A DNA stretch of 41,325 bases, from contig JAVKLU010000034.1 in the NCBI GenBank assembly GCA_031538895.1, positions 1 through 41,325 on the forward strand. Direction: 5' to 3'. The notes beneath the pieces are model-generated. The model saw nothing but the letters and a program-made list of their open reading frames with translations. It was not told the origin of the DNA and did not search any database. The stretch's first letter is position 1. Every line of letters begins with the position of its first letter. Source of the stretch: JAVKLU01 sp031538895 (GTDB taxonomy: Bacteria; Pseudomonadota; Gammaproteobacteria; Burkholderiales; Burkholderiaceae). Made by a program: the position numbers and the translations under genes. Below are positions 26,383-34,408 of the stretch, piece by piece.

Positions 26383-27822
26383 ATGGCGGAGCTTGATATT
26401 TTTTGGCGCTCCTGTCTCGATAGCATTCGAGCCGAGGTGACCAACACTCAGTTTGGTACCTGGGTGTCTCCTTTAATGGTGCAATCCATGGAAGGAAATG
26501 TCTTGACCATCATCGCCCCCAATACCTTTAAATTAGAGTGGGCGAAGAAAAATTACACGCATCGTTTAGAAGAGTTAGCGCGCCGCTTCTGGCAAAAAGA
26601 CGCGCTGCAAGTTGTCTTTATCTTGCAGGACGCCCCCTCAGAAACATCTGTGTCTGTCCGTAATAATCAAGATCAAGCCCAAGCCGATACCAATGCTTCA
26701 ACCAATACTTCAACCGACACGCCATCCAGCGCATCAGCCAACTCAGCTACCGACGCGCCGGTAAACAAGATCACCAATGGTTCAGCGCCTCAACGTCACA
26801 GCGGTGTTCCCTTGGCGCCTCAGTTTACTTTTGCGCAATTTGTTGTCGGTAAGGCCAATCAATTAGCCGTCGCTGCTGCGCAGCATGTGGCCAATGCGCC
26901 TGAATCGACTTACACCCCGCTGGTCATTTATGGCAGCCCAGGTCTCGGTAAAACCCATTTGTTACACGCCATTGGCCACCATATTGCGGAACATCAGCCC
27001 GAATGCCGCATTCATATCGTGTCGGGTGAAGATTACGTGCGTGAAGTGGTCACCGCCTATCAGCGCAAAAATTTTGATGCGTTTAAACAAAGCTATCACA
27101 AGCTGGACGTGCTGCTTGTCGATGATATTCAATTTATCGCGGGCAAAGCGCGAACTCAAGACGAGTTTTTTTTCGCTTACGAAGCCTTAAAAAACTCTGG
27201 CAAACGCATCATCTTGGCGGCCGACAGTTTCCCCAGCGCGATCGAAGGTATGGATCGCCGCCTGATCTCGCGTTTTTCGTCGGGACTCACGGTCACCATC
27301 GAACCGCCAGAGTTGGACATGCGCGTCGCAATTTTGATGAAAAAAGCGGCGACGCAAAAAATTCAACTCACTGATGAAATTGCGTTTTTTATTGCCAAGC
27401 ACCTGCGGGCAAACGTGCGCGAGCTTGAAGGCGCGCTGAATAATTTAAAGGTTTACACGACATTTAACGCCAAGCCCGTTTCACTGGAAATGGTGCGCTC
27501 GATTTTGAAAGATCGCCTCTCATACACTGAAACCAACTTATCGGTCGACGATATTCAAAAAGAAGTGGCGCTGTTTTATCGTATCAAAGTTTCTGATTTA
27601 AGCGCAAAGACGCGCCTTGCCAGCATCGTCCGGCCACGTCAAGTCGCGATGTATTTTGCCAAAGAGCTGACACAATTAAGTTTGCCCGATATTGGCCGCG
27701 CCTTTAATCGCGACCACACCACGGTTTTGCACGCGGTTCGAAAAATTACGGCGGATCGCAATCTTGATCAAAAATTTGACGGCGAACTTCACGCGCTTGA
27801 GCAAAGTTTACACAATCGCTAA
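26383..27822 (+). CDS. dnaA: Chromosomal replication initiator DnaA
   Basis: AAA+ initiator that binds and opens oriC. 479 residues. Domain I (1-82, MAELDIFWRSCLDSIRAEV...) is followed by a Ser/Thr/Asn-rich linker (domain II, about 85-140). The AAA+ domain III has Walker A GSPGLGKT at 184-191 and Walker B LLVDD at 244-248. Domain IV has the DNA-binding signature ending IGRAFNRDHTTVLHAVRKI. Downstream come dnaN and gyrB, the classic order. A MITE-like copy lies 18 bp after the stop. A relaxed DnaA-box match (GTTTACACA, 27806-27814) falls in the last codons. Confidence 0.97.
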   Translation: MAELDIFWRSCLDSIRAEVTNTQFGTWVSPLMVQSMEGNVLTIIAPNTFKLEWAKKNYTHRLEELARRFWQKDALQVVFILQDAPSETSVSVRNNQDQAQADTNASTNTSTDTPSSASANSATDAPVNKITNGSAPQRHSGVPLAPQFTFAQFVVGKANQLAVAAAQHVANAPESTYTPLVIYGSPGLGKTHLLHAIGHHIAEHQPECRIHIVSGEDYVREVVTAYQRKNFDAFKQSYHKLDVLLVDDIQFIAGKARTQDEFFFAYEALKNSGKRIILAADSFPSAIEGMDRRLISRFSSGLTVTIEPPELDMRVAILMKKAATQKIQLTDEIAFFIAKHLRANVRELEGALNNLKVYTTFNAKPVSLEMVRSILKDRLSYTETNLSVDDIQKEVALFYRIKVSDLSAKTRLASIVRPRQVAMYFAKELTQLSLPDIGRAFNRDHTTVLHAVRKITADRNLDQKFDGELHALEQSLHNR

Positions 27823-27840
27823 TTGCCTCAAACTCATTAT

Positions 27841-27983
27841 GGGCACTTCTATAAATACAGAATGTGCGGATGAAGTGCGAGGCGCACAGCACACAAAAAC
27901 CGGAGCGTACATACAGTACGTGAGGACTTCGCGTACTGCGCAACAAAGCAATTCGCCGCAAAAATGAATTGTTAGAAGTCCCC
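27841..27983 (+). mobile_element. 143-bp MITE-like element, copy 3 (dnaA-dnaN interval)
   Basis: Third 143-bp copy, starting GGGCACTTCTATAAAT and ending AGAAGTCCCC, flanked on both sides by TTAT (27837-27840 and 27984-27987), a perfect 4-bp duplication. It lies between the dnaA stop and the AT-rich candidate origin segment. Confidence 0.87.
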
Positions 27984-28087
27984 TTATCAAAATAGTATGG
28001 TCTAGCACTCCTTGGCGGAATGCTTCACGTGAATACCTCCCGTTACATTCAAACAATAATCAAGTATCAAAAATATTTTTTAATATT

Positions 28088-28117
28088 TTGAGAAGCTTCA
28101 TCTGACTTGCATATAAT
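28088..28117 (+). promoter_or_regulatory. Probable sigma-70 promoter for dnaN-gyrB
   Basis: TTGAGA at 28088-28093 and a perfect TATAAT at 28112-28117, with an 18-bp spacer. It is 250 bp upstream of dnaN, and transcription from it would pass through the 13-bp repeats. Confidence 0.6.
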
Positions 28118-28154
28118 CACGCGTGACTGGGTATTAAAAAGTCTTTTGCGTATT

Positions 28155-28206
28155 GTTAATGATCTTTGTTAATACTTTTTGTTAATAATTGTTATTAATG
28201 CTTTTT
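28155..28206 (+). other. Candidate DNA-unwinding element of oriC: four 13-bp AT-rich repeats
   Basis: Four adjacent 13-bp units start at 28155, 28168, 28181 and 28194, with the pattern GTTAATnnTTTTT (the last begins ATTAAT). They are AT-rich, like the 13-mers of the E. coli oriC unwinding region. The position between dnaA and dnaN and the strand-polarity change of the flanking genes support an origin. Only imperfect DnaA boxes are visible nearby (for example TTATCGTCA, 7 of 9, near 28252). Confidence 0.6.
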
Positions 28207-28367
28207 GCATACGGTCTTACTTATCGCTCGATGGCGCGCTTGTTGTCTCGTTATCGTCATCGAAACATTTAAGTTGATCGTTCGCTAAAAGTATTGCTCA
28301 GACCATACGCCAACAGCCGGAATACCGAGTCCACTTTATTTTTTAGTAGCACTACCTATTTCTTGAT

Positions 28368-29474
28368 ATGCAAATCATCAACATCGCCCGTGACTCCCTA
28401 CTTCGTCCCTTGCAATTGGTTTCTGGAATTGTTGAACGCCGCCACACTTTGCCAATCTTGGCTAACGTTTATCTGCGTAAAGAAGGCGAACGCATAACCT
28501 TTATTTCAACGGATATTGAAATGCAAATCGCCACGACGGCGGTTATTGGCTCGGGATCAGATAATCTGACCGTTACCATTGGTGCGCGCAAATTGCTGGA
28601 TATTTTGAACGCCTTACCCAAAGACGGCGTCGTCAGTTTGACGATTACGGACAAACGCGCAACCTTGCAATCAGGTAAATCACGCTTCACGCTCCAAACA
28701 CTCGAAGCTGAGGATTTTCCGCTCGTTAAATCCGTAGAAGACGCAGGTGCCGCGTTTAATCTTCCCCAAAAAGCTTTTCGCGCTTTGTTGAACCAAGTCC
28801 ACTTTGCAATGGCGGTTCAGGACATTCGCTATTACTTAAACGGCTTATTATTTTCACTGGATGGCAATCGCTTCACTGCAGTCGCAACCGATGGACATCG
28901 CTTGGCCTTATCTGCGCTCACCACCGAGGACTCTTTCACTAAACAAGAAGTGATCGTCCCGCGCAAAACAATTACGCAATTGTTGCATCTCTTGGGTGAT
29001 GTCGACGATCCGGTCACGATTCAAATCGCGGCCAATCAAATTCGTTTTACGACGACGCAAGTCGAAATTGTCTCGAAACTAGTAGAGGGCAAATTCCCTG
29101 ACTTCAATCGAGTGCTGCCTAAAGGTCACAAAAATATTTTCAGTCTTTCGCGTGTCGAATTTTTACAATCTTTGCAGCGTATTGCAATTTTGACTTCAGA
29201 AAAATTTCGTGCGGTGCGTTGGGTTCTGGAAACGAACTCGATTACGCTGTCATCAACAAATAACGAGCACGAAGAAGCCAGTGAGGAAATCAGCATTGAA
29301 TACGGCGGTGCCGCGCTTGAAATTGGTTTTAATGTCAGTTATTTGTTAGACGTGCTCAATAATTTGAAATCTGATCAGGTTTCTTTTGCACTGGGTGAAG
29401 CGACATCTTCAGCCTTATTAACCGTGACCGACGACCCTAACTTTAATTACGTTTTAATGCCTATGCGCATTTAA
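28368..29474 (+). CDS. dnaN: DNA polymerase III beta subunit (sliding clamp)
   Basis: Ring-shaped processivity factor that holds DNA polymerases on the template. 368 residues, the normal size, made of three repeated clamp domains. Typical segments are MQIINIARDSLLRPLQLVSGIVERRHTLPILANV (N-terminal clamp strand-helix), YYLNGLLFSLDGNRFTAVATDGHRLAL and the C-terminal YVLMPMRI, which ends in the usual M-P-M-R-(I/L). It follows dnaA after 545 bp that include MITE copy 3 and the candidate origin, and is followed by gyrB. Confidence 0.97.
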   Translation: MQIINIARDSLLRPLQLVSGIVERRHTLPILANVYLRKEGERITFISTDIEMQIATTAVIGSGSDNLTVTIGARKLLDILNALPKDGVVSLTITDKRATLQSGKSRFTLQTLEAEDFPLVKSVEDAGAAFNLPQKAFRALLNQVHFAMAVQDIRYYLNGLLFSLDGNRFTAVATDGHRLALSALTTEDSFTKQEVIVPRKTITQLLHLLGDVDDPVTIQIAANQIRFTTTQVEIVSKLVEGKFPDFNRVLPKGHKNIFSLSRVEFLQSLQRIAILTSEKFRAVRWVLETNSITLSSTNNEHEEASEEISIEYGGAALEIGFNVSYLLDVLNNLKSDQVSFALGEATSSALLTVTDDPNFNYVLMPMRI

Positions 29475-29552
29475 GCGGATTCAGCATAAAAACTTATCGT
29501 TTGTTGTCATTTGCCTACTACAACAAACATCGGCAAAGTTAAGCACAAAGGT

Positions 29553-29584
29553 AAAGCCCTGTTCTATTAGCAGGGCTTTATTGC
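29553..29584 (+). terminator. Hairpin after dnaN
   Basis: A 9-bp stem AAAGCCCTG / CAGGGCTTT (29553-29561 and 29571-29579) with a 9-base loop. The T-run after it is poor, so it may only attenuate read-through into gyrB. Confidence 0.55.
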
Positions 29585-29662
29585 TTAACTCCTTGAAATC
29601 CTTTGAGTCAGTCCTGCTAATTGACGCACGCAAAACTGTCTCATCATTGACTGACCAAAACC

Positions 29663-32098
29663 GTGAATCAACAAGACTATTCTGCCGACAGTATCCAAAT
29701 CCTTGAAGGCCTTGAAGCCGTCCGCAAACGTCCCGGAATGTATATCGGCGATACCTCCGATGGCTCAGGCCTGCATCATCTGGTGTTTGAAGTACTTGAT
29801 AACGCCATTGACGAATCTCTTGCCGGTCACTGTACTGAAATCGAAGTTGTCATTCATGCCGACAACTCTATCTCCATTGTTGATAATGGTCGCGGCATTC
29901 CCACTGCCATTAAATTAGACGACAAGCACGACATCAAGCGCAGTGCTGCTGAAATCGTCATGACCGAGTTGCACGCCGGCGGAAAATTCGATCAAAACTC
30001 ATACAAAGTGTCTGGTGGTTTACATGGGGTTGGCGTATCTTGCGTCAATGCGCTTTCCAAGCGCCTCGACTTAGTTGTCTGGCGCGATGGCCAAACCAAT
30101 CGAATTACTTTTGAGCGCGGCGTTCCTGTTGACTTACAAAGCGTCGAAGTCAATGGCATCCTCACGCAGCCGATGATCAAAGGCGTGCCCACCGATAAGC
30201 GCGGTACTTCGGTACATTTTTGGGCGGATGAAGAAATTTTTGGTCACGTTGAGTTTCACTACGAAATTTTGGCCAAACGAATTCGCGAACTGTCATTCTT
30301 AAACAATGGTGTTCGAATTCGACTTACCGACGTTCGGCAAGATAAAGAAGATGATTTTGCCTGTTCTGGTGGCGTGCAAGGTTTCGTGGATTACATCAAT
30401 AAAAACAAAACGGTTTTGCATCAAAATATTTTTTATGTTTCCTCTGAAAAAAATGGTATCGGTGTTGAAGCGGCAATGCAATGGAACGACAGTTACAACG
30501 AGCAAGTGCTCTGCTTTACCAATAATATTCCACAGCGCGATGGCGGAACGCACTTAACCGGACTGCGTGCGGCAATGACTCGCGTCCTCAATAAATATAT
30601 TGAGGCGAACGAGGTTGCAAAAAAAGCCAAAGTCGAACCCTCAGGTGATGATATGCGCGAAGGTTTGACCTGTGTCCTTTCGGTTAAAGTGCCTGAACCC
30701 AAATTCAGCGCTCAAACAAAAGACAAATTAGTGTCCTCTGAAGTTCGCGCGCCAGTAGAAGAAGCCATTTCGGAAGCGCTCAATTCATTTTTATTAGAAC
30801 GGCCGCAAGACGCCAAAATTATTTGCGGCAAAATTATCGACGCGGCGCGCGCGCGCGATGCCGCACGTAAAGCGCGCGATATGACGCGCCGTAAAGGTGG
30901 CTTGTTAGATGGCCTAGGTCTTTCGGCAAAATTAGCCGATTGCCAAGAACGTGATCCCGCTTTATCCGAGCTCTACATTGTCGAGGGCGATTCGGCCGGC
31001 GGTTCTGCCAAACAAGGACGCGATCGAAAATTTCAGGCGATCTTGCCTTTGCGCGGTAAAGTGTTAAACGTTGAAAAAGCACGTTTTGAAAAAATGCTGT
31101 CGTCTGAACAAATTACCACTTTGATCGCGACTTTAGGGACGGGCATTGGCCCTGAAGAATTCAACCTCGAAAAACTTCGCTATCACCGCATCATTATCAT
31201 GACCGATGCCGACGTGGATGGGGCTCATATTCGCACCTTGCTCTTAACATTGTTCTATCGCCAAATGCCCGACTTGGTTGATCGTGGTTATATTTATATC
31301 GCGCAACCGCCGCTATATAAAATTAAAGTCGGGCGTGAGGAGCGTTATTTGATCGACACCGACGAAGAAGCGCGCTTCATGCTGGATGTTGCCCTGACTG
31401 ACGCGGCATTGATTCCTGGCGCCAATGCCGCTCCTATTACAGGCGCGGCCCTAGGCCAACTGGTACGAACCTTTGATTTGGCGATGCAGGTGATTGATCG
31501 TTTAAATCATCGCTATGACGCGGCAATTTTAGACGCGATTTTGTTAGGTTTTGAACTGGACTTTAGTGATGAGGCGGCCACTCAAGCCAGCGCTGACGCG
31601 CTAAGCGCGCGAATCGCCGACCCCACCGTTGAAATCAGTGTCGTGAATAACGCTTTAATCGTTCGCCGCGTACTGCACGGTAATTTCCGTTTGAGTCGTT
31701 TTGACCAAGCCTTTTTAGACTCCAGCGACTTTCGCTTATTGCGTGACGGCGCGCAAACTTTTGGCACACTCATCAGCGCCGGCGCATCTATTACGCGCGG
31801 CGAAGGCGATAAGAAAAAAGAATTGCCGATCTCGCGTTTTGCCCAAGCGGTCACTTGGCTGCGTAGCGAAGCAGAGCGCGGTATGACCAAGCAACGTTAT
31901 AAAGGCTTGGGAGAAATGAATCCGGGGCAGCTGTGGGAAACCACTATGGATCCCTCAGTGCGGCGCTTATGGCGCGTCCAAATTGATGATGCGATCGCCG
32001 CGGATCAAATTTTTTCCACCCTTATGGGTGACGAGGTAGAGCCTCGGCGTGCGTTTATTGAAACCAATGCCTTGCGTGCGCGCAATATCGACATTTAA
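29663..32098 (+). CDS. gyrB: DNA gyrase subunit B
   Basis: ATPase subunit of the type II topoisomerase that introduces negative supercoils. 811 residues, the length of proteobacterial GyrB with the extra C-terminal insert. A GTG start gives MNQQDYSADSIQILEGLEAVRKRPGMYIGD. The GHKL ATPase domain has EVLDNAIDES, DNGRGIP and GGLHGVGVSCVNALS. The Toprim domain has LYIVEGDSAGGSAKQGRDRKFQ and IIIMTDADVDGAHIRTLL, and the end has YKGLGEMNPGQLWETTMDP. It is the third gene of dnaA-dnaN-gyrB. Confidence 0.97.
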   Translation: MNQQDYSADSIQILEGLEAVRKRPGMYIGDTSDGSGLHHLVFEVLDNAIDESLAGHCTEIEVVIHADNSISIVDNGRGIPTAIKLDDKHDIKRSAAEIVMTELHAGGKFDQNSYKVSGGLHGVGVSCVNALSKRLDLVVWRDGQTNRITFERGVPVDLQSVEVNGILTQPMIKGVPTDKRGTSVHFWADEEIFGHVEFHYEILAKRIRELSFLNNGVRIRLTDVRQDKEDDFACSGGVQGFVDYINKNKTVLHQNIFYVSSEKNGIGVEAAMQWNDSYNEQVLCFTNNIPQRDGGTHLTGLRAAMTRVLNKYIEANEVAKKAKVEPSGDDMREGLTCVLSVKVPEPKFSAQTKDKLVSSEVRAPVEEAISEALNSFLLERPQDAKIICGKIIDAARARDAARKARDMTRRKGGLLDGLGLSAKLADCQERDPALSELYIVEGDSAGGSAKQGRDRKFQAILPLRGKVLNVEKARFEKMLSSEQITTLIATLGTGIGPEEFNLEKLRYHRIIIMTDADVDGAHIRTLLLTLFYRQMPDLVDRGYIYIAQPPLYKIKVGREERYLIDTDEEARFMLDVALTDAALIPGANAAPITGAALGQLVRTFDLAMQVIDRLNHRYDAAILDAILLGFELDFSDEAATQASADALSARIADPTVEISVVNNALIVRRVLHGNFRLSRFDQAFLDSSDFRLLRDGAQTFGTLISAGASITRGEGDKKKELPISRFAQAVTWLRSEAERGMTKQRYKGLGEMNPGQLWETTMDPSVRRLWRVQIDDAIAADQIFSTLMGDEVEPRRAFIETNALRARNIDI

Positions 32099-32142
32099 TA
32101 TCTATCAGGCACTTTGCCAATATTTTAATTTAGGAGCTCGAT

Positions 32143-32586
32143 ATATCTATCGTAAAAGAATTTAAAGACTTTGCCATGCGTGGTAACGTAGTCGATTTAG
32201 CCGTCGCGGTGATTATTGGTGCCGCATTTGGCAAAATCGTGACCTCTTTGGTCAACGATGTCTTCATGCCGCCGATTGGCAAGTTAATGGGCGGGGTTGA
32301 TTTCAAAGATTTATTTATCAGTCTTGATCCGCTCAAAACTGAAGGACTGACCACCTTAGCTCAAGCTCGCAGCTCGGGAGCCACCGTCATTGCTTATGGC
32401 GCATTTCTCAACACGATTATCGATTTCACCATTATTGCGTTTGTAATTTTTGCAGTGGTTCGTGGAATGAACAAATTGAAAAAAACTGATTCCGCCGCAC
32501 CGATCACGACCAAAGAGTGCCCTGAATGTTTATCAACCATTCCTTTATTAGCCAAACGTTGTCCGCATTGCACGGCTTCGGTATAA
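32143..32586 (+). CDS. mscL: Large-conductance mechanosensitive channel with C-terminal zinc ribbon; apparent ATA start
   Basis: Inner-membrane channel that opens on hypo-osmotic shock. From 32143 it has 147 residues. The N-terminal amphipathic helix SIVKEFKDFAMRGNVVDLAV aligns with E. coli MscL (MSIIKEFREFAMRGN). TM1 is about 16-45 and TM2 about 87-106. The C-terminus has two CxxC-type pairs (ECPECLSTI, RCPHCTAS) forming a likely zinc ribbon. The codon at the expected Met position is ATA (32143-32145), and GGAG at 32133-32136 is ideally spaced for it. The first ATG is at 32176 and would delete the first 11 residues. Confidence 0.88.
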   Translation: MSIVKEFKDFAMRGNVVDLAVAVIIGAAFGKIVTSLVNDVFMPPIGKLMGGVDFKDLFISLDPLKTEGLTTLAQARSSGATVIAYGAFLNTIIDFTIIAFVIFAVVRGMNKLKKTDSAAPITTKECPECLSTIPLLAKRCPHCTASV

Positions 32587-32672
32587 AACTTTTGTAAGGC
32601 GTGTTTTAATTTGTGCCAAAGGGCTCGTGATGATTGATGAAGGGTCTTTTTATTTCAAGTTCGCCGGCACAA

Positions 32673-34016
32673 ATGACCCACTACCTCAACAACGCCGCCT
32701 TACCTTCAAGCTATTACGAGACCAGCATCGCTCCTCGCCCCTCTTTCCCTCGTTTAGAAAACGATCTTAAAGTTGACGTTTGTATTATTGGTGGCGGCTT
32801 TGCCGGACTTCATACGGCGCGCCAACTTCATGCGCGCGGAATCACAACCACTATTATTGATGCCCACGATATTGGCTGGGGCGCTTCGGGACGAAACGGC
32901 GGTCACCTCATTCCCGAATTTGCATGTGGTATGGGCCCAATTGAACGCGCGCTGGGACTCGCTGACAGCCTATCCTTGTGGCACTTGCTTCAAGACAGCG
33001 CTCAGGACGTTCGCGACCTCGCGCAAGAATGCCAAGCTGATTATCAAACGGGGCATATTGAAGCGGCCTTGACCGCACGCCAAAGCGCGGCTTTGATGCA
33101 GCAGCGAGAATACCTAAACACGCACTATCATGCGAGACTTGAAGCGCTTGACGCGGACGCGCTTTATGCCAGCATCGGCAGTCGTGCCTATCGAGCCGGA
33201 ATTTTTAATCCCAATGGCGGGCACTTACATCCCTTGAAATTACTTCTAGGCCTGGCGCAACAACTCAACAATCAAGGTCATCAAATTTATACGCACACAC
33301 CGGCGATCTCGATTAACAGTCGTTCGAATGCACATACCATCCTCACCCCACACGCGCAAATTCACGCCAAAAGCATTGTTTTAACCTGCAACGTCGGAAT
33401 TGCACAGGTATCAGGCGCGCCGTTTTTACGCGCTTTACAGCAACGAATTTTGCCCGTCGGAACTTGGTTGATTACAACCGCGGTGCTTCCGCCCGACTTA
33501 CAGCAAGCTATTTTGCCTAAGCGCGCAGCCGTCGTCGATACGCGAATAATTTTGGACTATTACCGAATGAGCCCCAGCGGGCGTTTGATCTTTGGTGGCG
33601 GTTGTAGTTATTTGGGTCACGCCGCACCAAAAGGATTTGTTCAAGAGATGCGTCGCAATATGACCCAGGTCTTTCCTGCTCTGGCCCAAACGCCTATCGC
33701 ATACCAATGGGGCGGTGTGATGGATATTTCGTTCAGTCGTACGCCGATACTTGGGCAAATCCTTAACACCTCATCGTCTCGCGAAGGGATTTATTACGCA
33801 ATGGGATTTTCTGGTTCAGGAATTGTGGCAACGGCGGCGCTGGCGCGGGTGATCGCGAGCACACTCTCGGGCAGCACTCGGACTGAAGACCAAAAAAATC
33901 ACACCAATTTTTCCCGCTTAAGCGAATTACGAAATCGCGCCTTTCCTTTTGGTCGCTACTTGCGCGCACCCATGACCGCTCTGGGCATGGCCTACTATCG
34001 TTGGCGCGACCACTAA
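32673..34016 (+). CDS. FAD-dependent oxidoreductase of the DAO / PuuB-like family
   Basis: Flavin amine/amino-acid oxidoreductase of about 447 residues from ATG 32673. The Rossmann FAD motif is DVCIIGGGFAGLHTARQL (GGGFAG at about 40-45), with GWGASGRNGGHL typical of gamma-glutamylputrescine oxidase (PuuB/OrdL) relatives. YYRMSPSGRLIFGGG and the C-terminal GIYYAMGFSGSGIV complete the domain. The likely substrate is an amine or N-methyl amino acid; it cannot be named. No other putrescine genes are adjacent. An in-frame start at 32634 would add 13 residues without homologous sequence. Confidence 0.88.
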   Translation: MTHYLNNAALPSSYYETSIAPRPSFPRLENDLKVDVCIIGGGFAGLHTARQLHARGITTTIIDAHDIGWGASGRNGGHLIPEFACGMGPIERALGLADSLSLWHLLQDSAQDVRDLAQECQADYQTGHIEAALTARQSAALMQQREYLNTHYHARLEALDADALYASIGSRAYRAGIFNPNGGHLHPLKLLLGLAQQLNNQGHQIYTHTPAISINSRSNAHTILTPHAQIHAKSIVLTCNVGIAQVSGAPFLRALQQRILPVGTWLITTAVLPPDLQQAILPKRAAVVDTRIILDYYRMSPSGRLIFGGGCSYLGHAAPKGFVQEMRRNMTQVFPALAQTPIAYQWGGVMDISFSRTPILGQILNTSSSREGIYYAMGFSGSGIVATAALARVIASTLSGSTRTEDQKNHTNFSRLSELRNRAFPFGRYLRAPMTALGMAYYRWRDH

Positions 34017-34408
34017 TCCGACTCAAACATACGGCGTATCAAATACCGCGTATCAAATACCGTATACCAAATACGACACGCCCATACCTGCAAGGACGAC
34101 TCACTCCCGCTCTCTTGGCAAGTATCTTGTAAGTAAATGTCCCTATCCTACGCCCAGAAGCATGACAACGATAGTCTGACAGCGTTCCGTCATGCCTCTC
34201 AAGGAGTCGCGAAACTGCGAAACCGTTTAAAACCCTTCACGTGTGTAAAATTATTCAAGAAGGGCTGGCAGGGCAAGCAGGATTTTGTATCTCTGCGCGC
34301 TTGTAAAATCGTTTACTTAAGTGCTTTGTCGGACGTTATCTCGGTAGTGACATCGTGATAACAAACCGATAAATCCTTAAATCATTCAAACCTATTTAGG
34401 AGATCACT
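34017..34408. other. 392-bp intergenic stretch with a 14-bp tandem repeat
   Basis: No convincing gene. Three 14-bp units start at 34031, 34045 and 34059 (accgcgtatcaaat type). A 73-codon frame at 34137-34358 has no recognisable family, no good ribosome-binding site and atypical composition, so I do not call it. The right end provides the Shine-Dalgarno (AGGAGA) of the transporter. Confidence 0.6.

Noticed and set aside
12859..27983. The 143-bp repeats as CRISPR or structural RNA genes
   Set aside because: Three dispersed copies with terminal inverted repeats and flanking 4-bp duplications do not fit an array with spacers, and mobile-element features explain them better.
27808..28056. Minus-strand frames across MITE copy 3
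   Set aside because: They run through the non-coding repeat and are not maintained in the other two copies.
34137..34358. 73-codon frame between the FAD enzyme and the transporter
   Set aside because: No recognisable domain, weak start context and no sign of conservation; likely chance.
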